Source: Fistulifera solaris (taxonomy: Eukaryota; Bacillariophyta; Bacillariophyceae; Naviculales; Stauroneidaceae). From it: a stretch of 64,000 bases of DNA. The DNA lies in contig AP026135.1 in NCBI GenBank assembly GCA_030295235.1, positions 1,210,103 through 1,274,102 on the forward strand. Reading direction: 5' to 3'. Numbering within the stretch: position 1 is the stretch's first letter; the number at the start of each line of letters is the position of its first letter. The notes beneath the pieces were generated by a model. That model made no database searches and was not told the DNA's origin. It worked only from the letters and a program-made list of their open reading frames with translations. The translations under genes were made by a program, and so were the position numbers. This document shows positions 34,851 to 46,572 of this stretch, piece by piece.

Positions 34851-35702
34851 ATGAAAATCAATGCCAACGCGGTGCAGTTTGCTTCACTTGACATGTCGAT
34901 GACCACCGACCATGATGATGTCCGATCTACACGAAAGCTCGTCTTCAAAAGTCATTATGGATCGAGTTTAGGAAAGGTCCCGTTGCGCACGGTCGATCGC
35001 GTTCGCTGTCGTCACCATGACGTCACTCCTTGGTTGACAGGCTCGGATGACGGACAGAATTTGCACCTCGGTCCTTTCCTCTCCACCACACAAAGCAGAT
35101 GGCCAGTTGTCACGGATCACTATACGACTTATGATTCCTCCAGCGACCTTCGAGCGAAAGCATTCGAATCTTCTACTCTCTTGACGACTCCAATTCCAAG
35201 CGACTTAGTCCCACAAAATAGCCCACTCAGAGGACTCTTCACAGGAGATTCTCGTTGTGCTCGCAAACCTCAAAAACTGCTTCACAGTCATTCCCCACCA
35301 TCACTTTTTTTTCAATCAAAAGCAAACATGGCCATGATGAGTCCTTCATCGTCAACACCAAGAAGTCGTTCCATCAAAATAGCAAGGACCAAGCGATCTG
35401 AACCAGACTTCGAGGCCGATGTGATAGACAGAAATAAGTCTTTGTATGACTCGGCCACTTGGAGGATGTACAACCGAATTACTGAATATCGACGGCAACA
35501 TCCTATCAATTATGATGACATGGATGCAGGCTCTACAGGAATCGACAGCATTCAGAGCAAGTCACCGATGTTTCTTCCTCGCAAAGAGTCATCGACTCTT
35601 TACGGCCCACGGGCACTGAACCGAGTTCTGATGTCAGTTGGTCCGGTGACTCCACGAGAGCAACACAAGCTGGACGGGGAAGTTTTTGATATGGATCTTT
35701 GA
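34851..35702 (+). CDS. Unidentified diatom-type protein with TWRMYNRI motif
   Basis: The frame is open upstream to 34740 but the first ATG is at 34851 (MKINANAVQF), giving 283 aa. The protein is Ser/Arg-rich and hydrophilic, with no membrane segment. A short conserved-looking block near the C-terminus, SATWRMYNRITEYRRQHP, resembles a motif I have seen in uncharacterised diatom proteins. Ser-Pro rich stretches (MMSPSSSTPRSRS) suggest phosphorylation. Function unknown. Confidence 0.6.
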   Translation: MKINANAVQFASLDMSMTTDHDDVRSTRKLVFKSHYGSSLGKVPLRTVDRVRCRHHDVTPWLTGSDDGQNLHLGPFLSTTQSRWPVVTDHYTTYDSSSDLRAKAFESSTLLTTPIPSDLVPQNSPLRGLFTGDSRCARKPQKLLHSHSPPSLFFQSKANMAMMSPSSSTPRSRSIKIARTKRSEPDFEADVIDRNKSLYDSATWRMYNRITEYRRQHPINYDDMDAGSTGIDSIQSKSPMFLPRKESSTLYGPRALNRVLMSVGPVTPREQHKLDGEVFDMDL

Positions 35703-38582
35703 TTCGTCTAGAAAAACAGAGATTACAAGCTATTGTTTGCTGATGTATGGCAAACAAACCAATGCATCGCGCGCTTCATTTACATCATTCCTCGTTTAGC
35801 AACACACTTCGCGCTTTGGCGTTTTTACGTTCTCATTGCATGAACGCACTCAAGCTATTACGTTAGACTAAATTCATAAAACAGCATAGATGATAGGCAA
35901 TGTTTAATGTAGAAAGCTTCTTTTCTTAGAAATCATGAGCTTACTTCCTTGACGTTAGTGTGGAGTATTCGGATGATTCGCGCGAAGCAACGAAAATGAT
36001 CAATCTTTGGCAAGATTCGCATACATTTCACTGTTAGTGAAATGTTATTGCAAGGCCATTTACATTGAAAGATGCGCTCCTCTCTAGCTCCTAGCCATTT
36101 GGGAGTTGGCTTCCTTTCGAATCTTCGACCTTGGATCGTGGCTTGTGCCTCTAGGGCGCCTAGCGCCTAGCGCAGGCGAGTTTGGAAGAGAATCAACGGT
36201 TACTGTTTTTCGTAGCTACTTATCGGCGGATGACCGTTTGCCGTATGCCCTCCGCCAACCAATTTCTTCCACATTACGAAAACGAGAACCGTGGCAATCT
36301 ACAATGTACAAGGTACACTCTACACTCACCTCCCCAACTCGGCCGACAGCCACTCATTTCCACATCACGCACGAGCTAAGAAATCCGACCCTTGAAGTTT
36401 TTCAGCTGCCTTTGCTTCATGACTACTTGATTTAGTCGGAGTCGAAGTGTCAGTTGACTAACGTAGAGCAACTTTTGGAATAAGCCGTTTTGGGTGCTCC
36501 GAAATTTTTCGAATTCTACAAAGTCTGAAATATGACGGAGTATTTACGTCGGAGTTTTACAGTTCACACTTCACACCTACACTGTTCATTGTTCATTGTT
36601 TACTACAGTAGATGATATTTATTAGGAGGAAAATTAGACCTTATGATGATGATTTTCACATTATTTATCTTATTTAGCTGCATTAGTTTGACTCTATAAG
36701 GGTCGCATGTTTCTCAGCATCGTGACCTACTGGTATAACGCTAACGCTTCATGTTTCAAACCAAATATTGATGAGATGTTCTATCAATCTGGTTGTCATT
36801 TCATAGAATAAAAAAGTAGTATCTTTGGGCAATTTGCACTTGAAAGCTCTCAAATAAAGAGGTGGAAACATAGGTTAAGCTAGTTTTAATTTTTACATCT
36901 GCCCGGCGAGCCTCTGGACCATGATCATTCCAACATGCTCGACTTTCCGCCAGAATTGTCACTCATCATATCCGATCATACTTGCTATTTTCTAATCTAT
37001 AAATATGGCAAAGGAAGCTTTGACTGTTACGTTTGGCACTTATTCGGGTGAAGATACGGTGAATTCTGTGGACAAGCAAGTAACTTCACTGTTTTGTACC
37101 ACCGTGTACATATTTTGGAGTTCCGTGTGTAGGTTTGAGATTTGGTAAGCCACGGCAAATATATTGATAGAAAGGTGGAACATAAGCGGGAACAATTTGT
37201 GGACTCTTCGTTGAGTTTTTGCTGTTCTATTACAAGTGAAACGGAACCACAATGAATAAGTTCTTGCAGCACTTCTCAGCTTTAACTGGGCTGTCAGGTA
37301 TCTGTATCATAAAGTCAGTTTATAAATAGTTCTTCTTGTAAGGAGTGGACGGGTATCGAGTTCAAAATAATCCATCAACCCATAGCAAGCACGCAAGTAG
37401 ACGTGTGGCCAGCACTAATTTGAGAGGCAGTGGTCCACTTTTTGTCTTGTTTGACCAACCATTTGGTGCAAACTCTGTCGATCCCGGCGTCTCATAAAAG
37501 ACCGCATTCTTGCAGCGTCCATTGCAACACGGTCACGTTGATAATAATCAATACCGGCAACAACGAAATGGGATCTACAGATGTATACATACATATCACA
37601 TGTAAAAAGTCGATCAAAGGGTTTCACTTCGCAACGAAAGCACAATTTTCTGCTCTGCTACGCCTCCGTATTGTGGCATAAGATGTTGCCGAAGGTAAAC
37701 GTATTTCGCGCGCGAGAATGCCTGAATGCATTGTATATTGTTCAGCATATGGACCATTGCCTCTTCATATCGATGGGCTGCTCCAATAGTTTGAGAATCT
37801 AATGGAATCCAACGATTGCTAGAAAGGAAAGACATTTGAAAAAAGTGAGCTGCGTGCGTTGAACTGAAAACCAGAAACGTTCATAATTTTTAATTGTGGA
37901 GCGTCTTCTACGATCGGAGCGGTACTCCAAAAGTACGGCGTATACACTCGCCTATTAGATTCTCGAAAAGAGTGAGAATCCAACTTCTTCTTGAGCTCCT
38001 AACCTTAGCTCCCTAAGTCTATGGTCTAAACGCTGTTTTGATTCCATCAAAACTTTAAACATATCCAAAGGAATGTCGACTATCAGACCATCGATTGGAA
38101 ACACTGCATTTACACTCATTTTTATCATACCTACAACCCGCCCGTGGAAATCGAACCCCAGTCGAAACCCGAATTTTTGATGGATGCCGAAGAGCTTTTA
38201 ATGAAAAACTTTTGTAACTGTTTTCCATCAAGCGTGTAAGTCATATGAAGATAGCTGCAAACTCCGACATTGCACATTGCTCTCAGCAGGAATTCCACAA
38301 ATGATGTAATATATCCAGCGATCCGAGACTTCAGACTTTCTCCTGATTTGTCGAAATGAAGGGACTTACTCTAGCAGGCTTTTTGATTGATCGTTTCTGT
38401 GCCCCGTCAGTTTCCTTCACAAGGTACAAAATGAAAGCACAGGCAAAGCTGCGATCATAACTCCACTTCGATGAAGACGACTTCTTTGATTGGAAGTTCT
38501 ATGCTCTATAGACACTTCGTTCATTAATCTTCACAATTCGGCCCAGTTCGCCACACTGAGGAAGCTTTCGTTCATCGAATCT
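35703..38582. other. Intergenic, 2.9 kb, no gene recognised
   Basis: The longest gene-free stretch in the left 53 kb. It is AT-rich with only short, mutually overlapping frames (36106-36435, 37027-37272, 37415-37681). A small direct repeat, gcgcctagcgcctagcgc, lies near 36157. A tandem 52-bp duplication begins at 38528. Confidence 0.4.
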
Positions 38583-38631
38583 TCACAATTCGGCCCAGTT
38601 CGCCGCACTGAGGAAGCTTTCGTTCATCGAA
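38528..38631. repeat. Tandem duplication, 2 x 52 bp
   Basis: The sequence starting tcttcacaattcggcccag at 38528 is repeated at 38580 with two or three mismatches. The second copy contains the last codons and stop of the minus-strand gene that follows; the first copy lies just past its stop. Because 52 is not a multiple of three, only one copy is in frame. The event looks recent. Confidence 0.85.
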
Positions 38632-39314
38632 GAGTTACTCAAACGCAACTCCGCTAGGAGGTTGCCAAAATCCAGACTATTGCAGGATGAAGATCGTCTA
38701 CGTGCTTTCGTTCCTCCTGGTAGCTTGTGATACGGTTCCATGACTTCAATATCATCCACTGTGTGTGCGGCATAGTCTGCAACCACTTGTGCTGCCCTTT
38801 GCGCCTTTTATACGACATCCGCTGACACGCTCTTGTAAAAATCCGCAAGCAGAATCGAGTTGAGCTTTCCCAGCTGTTGCTGTAAATCTTGTTCATTCAA
38901 CACGACGTCCCAAGCCGCTAACCGGCTAATGGCTCTTAGCTTCTTTTCTTCTGCATCAAGATGCGTGATACCAAGGGTTGTGTGCAATGCATCGCTCGCT
39001 CTACGGCCTTGCTCCAGTTGCCTTACGGACTGTCGAACATCTCGTTTATATTTGAAATAATCGGCTTTCTGAGACGTGGAGGTTGCATTTCGCAAACGGA
39101 GACAAGTATCCGCGGAAAAAGGACCAGAATAAGAAACGTCAACAATGAACAACTCTTTTGATACAGCAGAGAGACTCGCTCACCTCACTCCAAGTTGCCT
39201 TTTTTCATCGACTGCGTACATACTGCGACGGGGAACGACTCTGTAAACTTCAGCAAATTCGTGGAATGAAATGCCTTTCTTGTTTCCTTTCGCAGCGTGT
39301 TCATTCCATTTCAT
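38583..39314 (-). pseudogene. Diatom-specific protein gene with in-frame stop
   Basis: Rebuilt as exon 1 39314-39189 (MKWNEHAAKGNKKGISFHEF...), intron 39188-39069 (GTGAGG donor, TCTCAG acceptor, phase 0) and exon 2 39068-38583. The layout resembles an uncharacterised diatom family: a short N-terminal block with VSF and PRRS motifs, then YFKYKRDVRQSVRQL, a Leu/Ala-rich helix with RAISRLAAWDVVLNEQD, and a tail DFYKSVSADVV followed by KAQRAAQVVADYAA. A TAA at 38808-38810 separates the last two blocks, which are otherwise in the same frame, so the gene is read as nonsense-broken. A single base error would also explain it. The intron choice is tentative. Function unknown. Confidence 0.5.
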
Positions 39315-39736
39315 GGCGCGGAAACTCTTTTACGAAACAACTCGATGGCAAAAGGGCTCTAACGCTTAAAAAGAAGACTATCTATTCAAAAGCAGACGTT
39401 ATAAGGTCAAAACAGTCGGCCGCGACGAGAATGGCATGGTCAACTTCGAAAAGAAGGGATGCGAATGCGATGGCGCTTCTTTTCCGTAAGATTTTTCTGA
39501 GCAGCGAGCACGCACGAACCTAGAAAAATGAAGGGATACAACATTGCTCACATTCAGGAACCGCTACGACTGTCTCTTGAATAGACGCAAAATGCAAAGT
39601 GTTCACTCTACAGTCCGTGACTGAAGCACAGTCATGGAATAGTGTTCTCAGGAAAAATTAGGATGTTAATAGCATCGCTCATGCTCTCTGAGGTTGGAAT
39701 GGAACCTTTCTATTTACTGCAGCAGTTATACAATAC
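39315..39736. other. Intergenic
   Basis: Spacer upstream of the broken diatom-family gene and downstream of the YCII-like gene. No supported feature. Confidence 0.35.
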
Positions 39737-40850
39737 CTACCAATTCAACCACGGAGTTTGTTCGTCGGCTACTGGGTATCCCCAATACTCCAATGCTACC
39801 TTCATTTGCTCGCAAGGAGCATCCCGAAGCGGATCTTCTGATACAAACTTTCCTGTAATATCCAACGTGTTGTAAAAGTAGACACGCAAATCTTCGTAGA
39901 GGCCGGCTTGTGCGGAAGGCAAATTCTCAGCAAATTGAATGGCGTGCTGACGGTCAAGAGCATTAAAAAGAATCAGATCTCCAACAGGCAAACTACTCGG
40001 GTCGTTCTTGAACTCGGTAGGCAAAAACAAAGATCCTGCAGCGATGACGCGCTCACTTTCGATAAGATATTTCAAAACATCCTGTTCGGTTTCAGATCGT
40101 GCCGCGGCTCCTTCTGCATCTAATCCAAGGCACAAACATGGATAACCGAATCTGCCGTCATCTCGTCGCAATGTGTAATCACGAATTTGTCGCCAACGAT
40201 AGAACTGCAATTTTTGTGGGTCGTCAACTAACATTTTATGGAGCGGTTCGTTCGCCAAAAAGTCATGAATATGCGATACCGCGGTCGATTCCATGCAGAT
40301 AGCGTGTCCAACAAGTCGCTTCAAGTCAACCGAGAGACTTAGCAGTGAAGAAAGGAAAATTGATGAGAACTAGATCCGATCGAACAATGCCAGTATTTCA
40401 GGCAACTTACATAGGTAAACTCCAAATGACGTCCACCATACTTTCCGTGTTAAAGGTCTCATTGTACAGGTTGGCTTTTCGACAATACATCACATGTTCT
40501 TCTGTCAAGGCCACTCTCTTCTCGTGCAAGTCCCATACATCCTTTGTTTTTGGATGTAAAGTTTGATCCCAGTAAATCGCGACAAAACGATTGCCGCTAT
40601 TTTTCGACATGGGAACAGGAGTCAATTCCTGTGTAGGCGTTTCGTCTTCGTCTGAGTTGTAACGGCCGCCTATATTTATACTTTCCATCTCATCGTCATC
40701 GTTGTTGTTTTCATTGTTTGATGAATACTCAGAGCCATCTGCCGCGAATGAAGAATACAGTCTGGTCTGTGTCATTTTCGTTATTGCCGGTGTGAATGCA
40801 TGCACAGTCAAGGCAAAACTCAGTAGTTGAAGAATGCACAGGAGTTTCAT
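39737..40850 (-). CDS. YCII-like domain protein, probably plastid-targeted
   Basis: Exon 1 40850-40411, intron 40410-40338 (GTAAGT donor, GCTAAG acceptor), exon 2 40337-39737; 346 aa with an intact frame (WSLP-ILSVDLKRLVG across the junction). The N-terminus MKLLCILQLLSFALTVHA-FTPA is a signal peptide with Phe after Ala, as in diatom plastid precursors. A Ser/Asp/Asn-rich linker follows. Two segments look like dimeric alpha-beta barrel (YCII-type) units: FVAIYWDQTLHPKTKDVWDL...VDVIWSLP, and ERVIAAGSLFLPTEF...LILFNALDRQHAIQFAENLP with GLYEDLRVYFYN. YCII family proteins have poorly defined functions. The domain call is moderate; the targeting is inferred from the signal. Confidence 0.65.
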
Positions 40851-41400
40851 TCTCTTTGATTTGCTTGCAGTGTCGCAAGATAGATTATTATGCGTAAATT
40901 GCTTGCTTTTCCTGAGCTTAGGTGCCAAATCAACCTTGCGAGTGTCTATGTCTTATTTTTGGGATTGCTTAAACAAGTGATATCTGATGCATGTGGCAGT
41001 GTAGACATCAACATCAAAATCCATCACAACAATTTTGCCGTCTTTTCCTTATTTTTTTGTCCGGGCGGCGGTGTTCTTTGGATGGCCCATTACTTCTTCG
41101 ACGGTCGACTGTAGGACGAAAGCCGGAAGGAGCGGAACAGATTCTTCAAATAATAAAAAGATATCTTACCACAGTCAGTCAACTTAAGGAAACGGTACTA
41201 CTTATCAGATTATGTGATTCTGCAAAACAACTTCGGATAGTCGCCATATCTGACATGGCCGAACCATCGACACGCCAAAAAGAGATGATTTATATTTTTG
41301 GTGATGATCCCAAAAGACAATGAAAGCCTTCACTGCTTTCATCCTATTATTTCATTAAACAATACTGCATTCGATCTCCCTGTCGACCTTTAAAAGAAAG
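40851..41400. other. Intergenic, divergent promoter region
   Basis: Between the YCII-like gene (minus) and the Nup35-like gene (plus). Overlapping frames at 40890-41323 are unsupported. Confidence 0.35.
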
Positions 41401-42054
41401 ATGAGCACTACAACAGCCAAGAAAATCGAGAATCCGCTTCTTTCACGTTACCCGAGTCAACCGGCTCATCCTGCTTCTCAGCCATTGCGTCAAAGCATCA
41501 AACCTCTGGAACCAGCTACGCATCACAACATGCTTACAACGTCCAGCAATCCTCCTCCTCCGCGAAGAAGTTACGATGATGGCCTCATTTTCCCTTTATC
41601 AGCAGACTTAGAGCCAGCCATAGCCAGCAACGATGCAGCGATGGATACCACTCCCTTCTATGATACAAGCGGCTGTTGGGTGCGCGTAATAGGTATAGCG
41701 ACAAACGAGCAGCTGAATGATGCGATGAAACATTTAAGCACGTACGGCTTGATCAAACATCGTTATGGAAACGTTTCAGCGACAAGTAATATCATTGTCG
41801 TGCAATATTCATCACAGTTCGAAGCTATGGCAGCCTCCGCTTCGACCTTCATTCAAGTGACTCCCTACTTTTATCTGGCCGTGCAGCGACTGGACGACGC
41901 CGATCCTGTTTTGCAGCGATTGATAGCAAATTCATCGGATTCTATTTTCGGTGTCGCGCGACAAGCGGATGAAGAGAAGAAACAGAATGTTATCAATGAG
42001 ACAGATATTTTCTTGTGTGCTCCTCCTAAAAGGAGATCCCTGAGCGGGGGTTGA
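41401..42054 (+). CDS. Nup35/Nup53-type RRM protein (nucleoporin candidate)
   Basis: A single exon of 217 aa, ATG at 41401. The N-terminal half is Pro/Ser-rich and probably disordered. The second half has a pattern like the Nup35/Nup53 RRM (MPPN) domain: WVRVIGIATNEQLNDAMKHL, then STYGLIKHRYGN, IIVVQYSSQFEAMAAS and LAVQRLDDADP. In the family this RRM dimerises and helps anchor the nuclear pore inner ring. The characteristic C-terminal membrane-binding helix is not evident. Other RRM proteins remain possible, so confidence is moderate. Confidence 0.5.
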   Translation: MSTTTAKKIENPLLSRYPSQPAHPASQPLRQSIKPLEPATHHNMLTTSSNPPPPRRSYDDGLIFPLSADLEPAIASNDAAMDTTPFYDTSGCWVRVIGIATNEQLNDAMKHLSTYGLIKHRYGNVSATSNIIVVQYSSQFEAMAASASTFIQVTPYFYLAVQRLDDADPVLQRLIANSSDSIFGVARQADEEKKQNVINETDIFLCAPPKRRSLSGG

Positions 42055-42285
42055 TTGAGAGGTTCCTTTGTTGGTTTCTCTCGATTAAGGATTGAAGAGT
42101 GGTCAAGCTAGTTGTGATTCGCTTGGAGCGACCTTCATGCAATTTAGAAGCTCTTTGACCTTGAAGACTTAAGCTAAAGATAAATAATGATAATGACATT
42201 CACCCTATGAATTTTACTACGGTTTGCAGATAGAGTCATTTCAGGAACATGATGAACAGCATCTAGATGAACACGTCAAACTCAA

Positions 42286-45200
42286 CTAGGCGTGGATACG
42301 AGAATGACGCGGACGGCGGACACCATTGGAGGAATTTTCGTCGTTCACCTCGACATCGAAAGCAGATGTGGCCGATCGCTTGCGCTGAGATCGCACTCGA
42401 CTCAAATACTCCATTAGATCGCCATCTGTAGGGTTCTGAAAATTATAAGCACCGTTGAAAACCGTATGAATATCAATGCCATCTTCTTCCATACCCTCAA
42501 GGTCGTGAAGGAGTTTGGGTGTGATGAGGAAGTATTGTCCTGGGTGGTCGTTCGGATCATTGTTGCGAAAAGAAGTAGAATTTGCCACGATGCGCTTGAA
42601 AACGAGACGTTCATTTCGCTCGTCCAATCCCTGATTGATCTCGTCGACACAGCGGAATGGTGCCGCCATACTATCTTGAAGTGCCATCAAGTACAAAATG
42701 GTAGCGACCGATCGCTCACCACCGGAATGCCGATGCTTCGACAGCACTTGTGCGTCTGCACCTTCTCGAAAGCTGACCAGAATTTCAATACCCCAATCCT
42801 TGAAATTGTTGAACTCATTCACATTGGCCCTTTTCAACTTGATGGATCCTGAGCATGACATTTCCTTCATGTATTCACCAAACTTCCTGTCCAGTTCAGC
42901 CACGTTGTCCGACACTTTCCTTTCCCATAAGCTCTTTTTCTTGTTGATATCGGCAAGCAACGAATCCTTATTGACCGTGAGATCATCAAACCTGACTTTA
43001 GCCTCGGCGTACCTGGCTTGTAGTGCTTCGAGCTGTCGAAAAATACCATTGTTTTCGTGGATCGAGTTCACAACGGCTTCCGCCTCCTCCAACGCTGCTT
43101 CAGTTTCTTCGAAAGTAATAACTTCTAGTGCTTCTAACTGATCTTTGAGAGGCAGCGCATTGCCATTCTCGTCCTGAAGTGGGGCGAACCTTTCCGCATA
43201 CGCCTTCTTCTCTTTGGCTTGCTGTCTCAATCTGTTGTATTTTTCTTGCAAACTAATCGCCGCGTCTTCAAGCGCTTGGAATTGTTCTTCCTTCTCCTTC
43301 AGCTCGGCACTTTCAAAAATTATATTTGATTTAGATGACAAACGATAAAGAACTAACGGTGACCTCAAAACAATACAATACTCACCTAGCAATTTGCTGG
43401 GCTGCCATGGATGTGCGGCGGTCCAGTGTAGCACACGCCTGTAACACCATGCAGTCCATCAACTGCCGTCGAATCTGTGCATGCGATTCTAGAGCTTTGA
43501 TGCTGTTTGTCTGGCGGTTCGTAAGCGTCTTGAGCAACTTCTCCTTCTCTGGCTCATCCTCGGTATTCAACGCGCTTTCTGCATCCTCTAGTTTCAGTTC
43601 CGCTCGATGGACTTTCAGTTCCAACTTCTGCAAAGCTTCAACCTTGCTCCTTGCATGTGTCCAAGCTACCTTTGCCTCCTGTGAAGCGTCTCTCAACAGG
43701 ACCTCCTGGGCTTGAGCCTCTTGCAGAGCTGGACGACGTTCTTCCATTTCGCGATGCGCTTCCTCCAACCGATCCTGTAAATCTTTCTCGGCTTGAGGGT
43801 TGGCACCCGTAGATAGCATGTTTGCTCGTTTTGTAATATCATCTTGTCTCATGTTAGTAAAGCCACCGCGGGAAGTATTGACAGTGTACCGAAACGCTCG
43901 ATCTTGTCCACGAGTAAACAGACAGAACCTATTGGGTTTTCCACCAGGTTGCTCAGGCGCGCGCAGGTTGTCCAGCAATTTATGCCTGTCTACGTTCGCT
44001 TGTGCTTTTTCAGTTCCAACGATTGCCTGATGCACCAAGGCATATGAGCGAAGCGCTTGTAGCACCGAATCCGGACAGGTAAAGGTTTCATCCAAGTAGC
44101 CAGCGATACCGTGGTCGCGATACAAGGCCTGCATCTTCTGTTCCGAGTAGATACGATTAATGGGTTCAAGTCTCCCATCTTTAACATGAATGGTCGTCAC
44201 TGCCGGGACTTTGAGCACTTTGGTGGTGATATCGTAGAGACGTTTCTGGTCTTCCTTCGTCTCGACAACGAACGCTTTCAATACATTATTGGGTGTGTGA
44301 AATTCAAGATATTCCGCAAAACTCTGGTCTTTCATAGTAATCTCAGCCGCAATCGGCCCATACACAGGCCTGCAAAATTCATTGCGGTGCTGCTCAATGT
44401 AGTTCGCAATTTTGGCAACGTTTGGATCAGCACGCAACACGGCCTGTCGGCGCTGAGACTCATGGTCGCGGACTCTGGCGAGCTTCTCTTGCAAGGTCAC
44501 AGCGCTTTGCCTGGCCTCTTCGAACTGCTCCGTGAGCGCGGTGATGGTGCGGCGGACGTTATCGTATTCTCTGCGGGTGTTCTTGGCCACCAGAGCCGCC
44601 TCGTCAAAGGCTTGCTGCAACTCCCCCTTGGATTCCGCTTGCGCGACACTCTCCTGCAACGCCTTCAATTGCTCCAGGCACTTTTTATACTCGTCTTTGC
44701 GCTTTTGACGGAGCTGTGAGAGACTCATGATATCGTTCATGATCGTTTCGATCTCATCATCGTGTTTGGTGAACTTATCAATCTGTTTCTTCATGTCCGC
44801 AGTGTGACGCTGAATTGTAGCATCCATATTGCGCATGACCCCTTCTGCCGTCTTGACATGCGTTCCAAGGCGTTCCACTTCATCTCGCAGAGGCTGAAAG
44901 TCCTTTTGGGCTGCTTGCATTTCTGCTTTTGCCCTGACTTTGTCCTCTTTCGCCTGAACAGCTCTGTCACGGGTGTGTTCAAAGTCCAACCATACTAGCT
45001 TTTGTTTGAGAAGTTTAGCTTGTTCTTCGGCCCGTTTTCGATCTTCCATGCGTTCCTTTTCGCGTTCCATGGGTTCGAGTTGTTGTTGCAAGCTCTCGAC
45101 TTCTTTCTTGACTGTATCGACCTGTCCTGCGGAGTGAACGATCTTTTCTTCCGCCTCGATGAGTTCTTGATGCGTCTGGTAGCAAAGCTGTCCTGCCCAA

Positions 45201-45721
45201 GTTTTCTGCGTTTCAATTAGTCGCTGCTGATCCGTGAGACCGGAGAAATCTCCAACTCTATCCTGCGGAAGGAAGGTACAGAGATTATCGATCGAAATGT
45301 TGTATCCTTCCTTCACCAACTTTTGGAGTTCCTTAAGCTTCGCTTGGCGTCCATTGATGTAGCAAATGCCTTTCTTATTTGCTTCATCCGATGTAAAGAC
45401 TCTCTTCAATACGTGCGTTTCTTTTCCTTTGTGCGGCGCTAAAGTGATTTGGATCCATCCACTCTCGCAATTGTGTCTTACAAACGAATGCAATTGATCC
45501 GCTCGACCGAGAAGCTTGGGATCTCCTCCTAATCCCAAGCAAATAGCGTTCAATACAGTCGATTTACCGGTTCCGTTAGCCCCAACGACGATGTTGAGTC
45601 GTGGTTTCGGCTGAATGACAGCATTAGCGTGCGTCATGAAGTTATGCATGACAACTTCGACGATCGAGCCGGGTTTGTATTCGACTTGGGTTTCGTCGTC
45701 ATCATCGCGTCGATCGTTCAT
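42286..45721 (-). CDS. SMC5: SMC5, structural maintenance of chromosomes protein 5
   Basis: Exon 1 45721-43386, intron 43385-43310 (GTGAGT donor, TGAAAG acceptor), exon 2 43309-42286; 1119 aa, frame intact. SMC5 pairs with SMC6 in the complex that resolves recombination intermediates and stalled forks. The N-terminal ATPase half has MHNFMTHANAVI, Walker A GANGTGKST (47-55) and FLPQDRVGDFSGLTDQQRL, the Q-loop region typical of SMC5. Long coiled coils flank a hinge around residues 430-600. The C-terminal half has the ABC signature HSGGERSVATILYLMALQ and Walker B FRCVDEINQGLDERNERLVF, which are SMC5-specific in wording. The C-terminal tail is basic. Divergent from the 46573 gene across a repeat-filled spacer. 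Confidence 0.96.
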
Positions 45722-46572
45722 TTTTCACAGCGACAAATGTGAGATATAAAGACAAGACTTCATCGATTGTTTTTCAGTTCGTCAAGGAAACGAAGAAGCA
45801 ACTCGTCACGGTTGCAAGTTGCAAGAATGTCATTGCATGAGGATAACGGGAGGGAGATTTTTGTTGCGAAACGAAGCGCGAGCGATGTGAGGATGGTGAG
45901 GCGGGAGATTTTTGAAGTGCGCTCTTGTCGAGTAGGTATGGCTCATGGCTCGCGTGCGCGTCGGCCCGGCCGGCGGATTGCCGCGAAGACGACCTCCCAG
46001 ACGGTTGTTATTCATACAGAAATTCTGAAGTGGGTTGCTGGTCATACAGAAAATCTGATAATAGTCCCGAAATTCTGGACAAGGCTCGTCCAGAAATTCA
46101 GGAAAGAGTGTTTTGGGTCGGTCAAGAGATTTAGGATTCAGGAGACGGTTGTTGGTCATAAAGAAATTCTGTGACTGGTCCAGCAATTCTGCAAGTTGTT
46201 GGTCATGGAGAAATTCTATGAGCTGGGGTCACTAGTCCAGAAATTCAGGAATGCGTGTTGTGGGTCGCATTTAGAAATTCCTTTGACTGGTCACTGGTCC
46301 AGAATTCAGGAGACGGAAATTCTGTGACTGGCCCAGAAATTCTGGACTCGATTGGTTGCTAGCAGTACAGAAATTCTGATATCGGTCCAGATACGGAGTA
46401 TTCTGTATTCTGGACTGACTGGCATGTCGCATCGTTATCCTCCTTCCTAGTCTGTCCGTCAGCTCCGCCGAAGCTCCTCCGCGCTTCATTTTCCTTTTTA
46501 TCGACATCGAACGCAACGATTACTCATTCGAGTTGTTCTTTACCTCGAGTGCGTGTATTCAATACACTTGGA
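45722..46572. other. Intergenic, divergent promoter region with a cagaaattctg repeat cluster
   Basis: The spacer between SMC5 (minus) and the propeller-like gene (plus) has a GC-rich stretch near 45955-45985 and then the repeat cluster listed separately. A 135-codon frame over it (45767-46174) is an artefact of the repeats. Confidence 0.5.
46013..46400. repeat. Degenerate cluster of near-palindromic cagaaattctg units
   Basis: Roughly eleven variants of (c)agaaattctg or ccagaaattcagg occur in about 390 bp, often preceded by ggtcat, ggtcc or tgactggtcc. Spacing is irregular (about 25-50 bp) and units occur in both orientations. The core is almost self-complementary. It resembles a heat-shock element half-site pair but with one base less between GAA and TTC. 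Confidence 0.75.

Noticed and set aside
38130-38180. Possible tRNA B-box (ggttcgatttc on the minus strand)
   Set aside because: The T-stem does not pair and no cloverleaf or A-box could be drawn.
43100-44720. 202-residue and similar plus-strand frames opposite SMC5
   Set aside because: Antisense shadows of the coiled-coil coding region.
45767-46186. Frames of 118-135 residues on both strands upstream of SMC5
   Set aside because: They are produced by the cagaaattctg repeat cluster; no conserved pattern and both strands open.
46013-46400. CRISPR-like array
   Set aside because: Spacing and unit sequence are irregular, units occur in both orientations, and the genome is eukaryotic.
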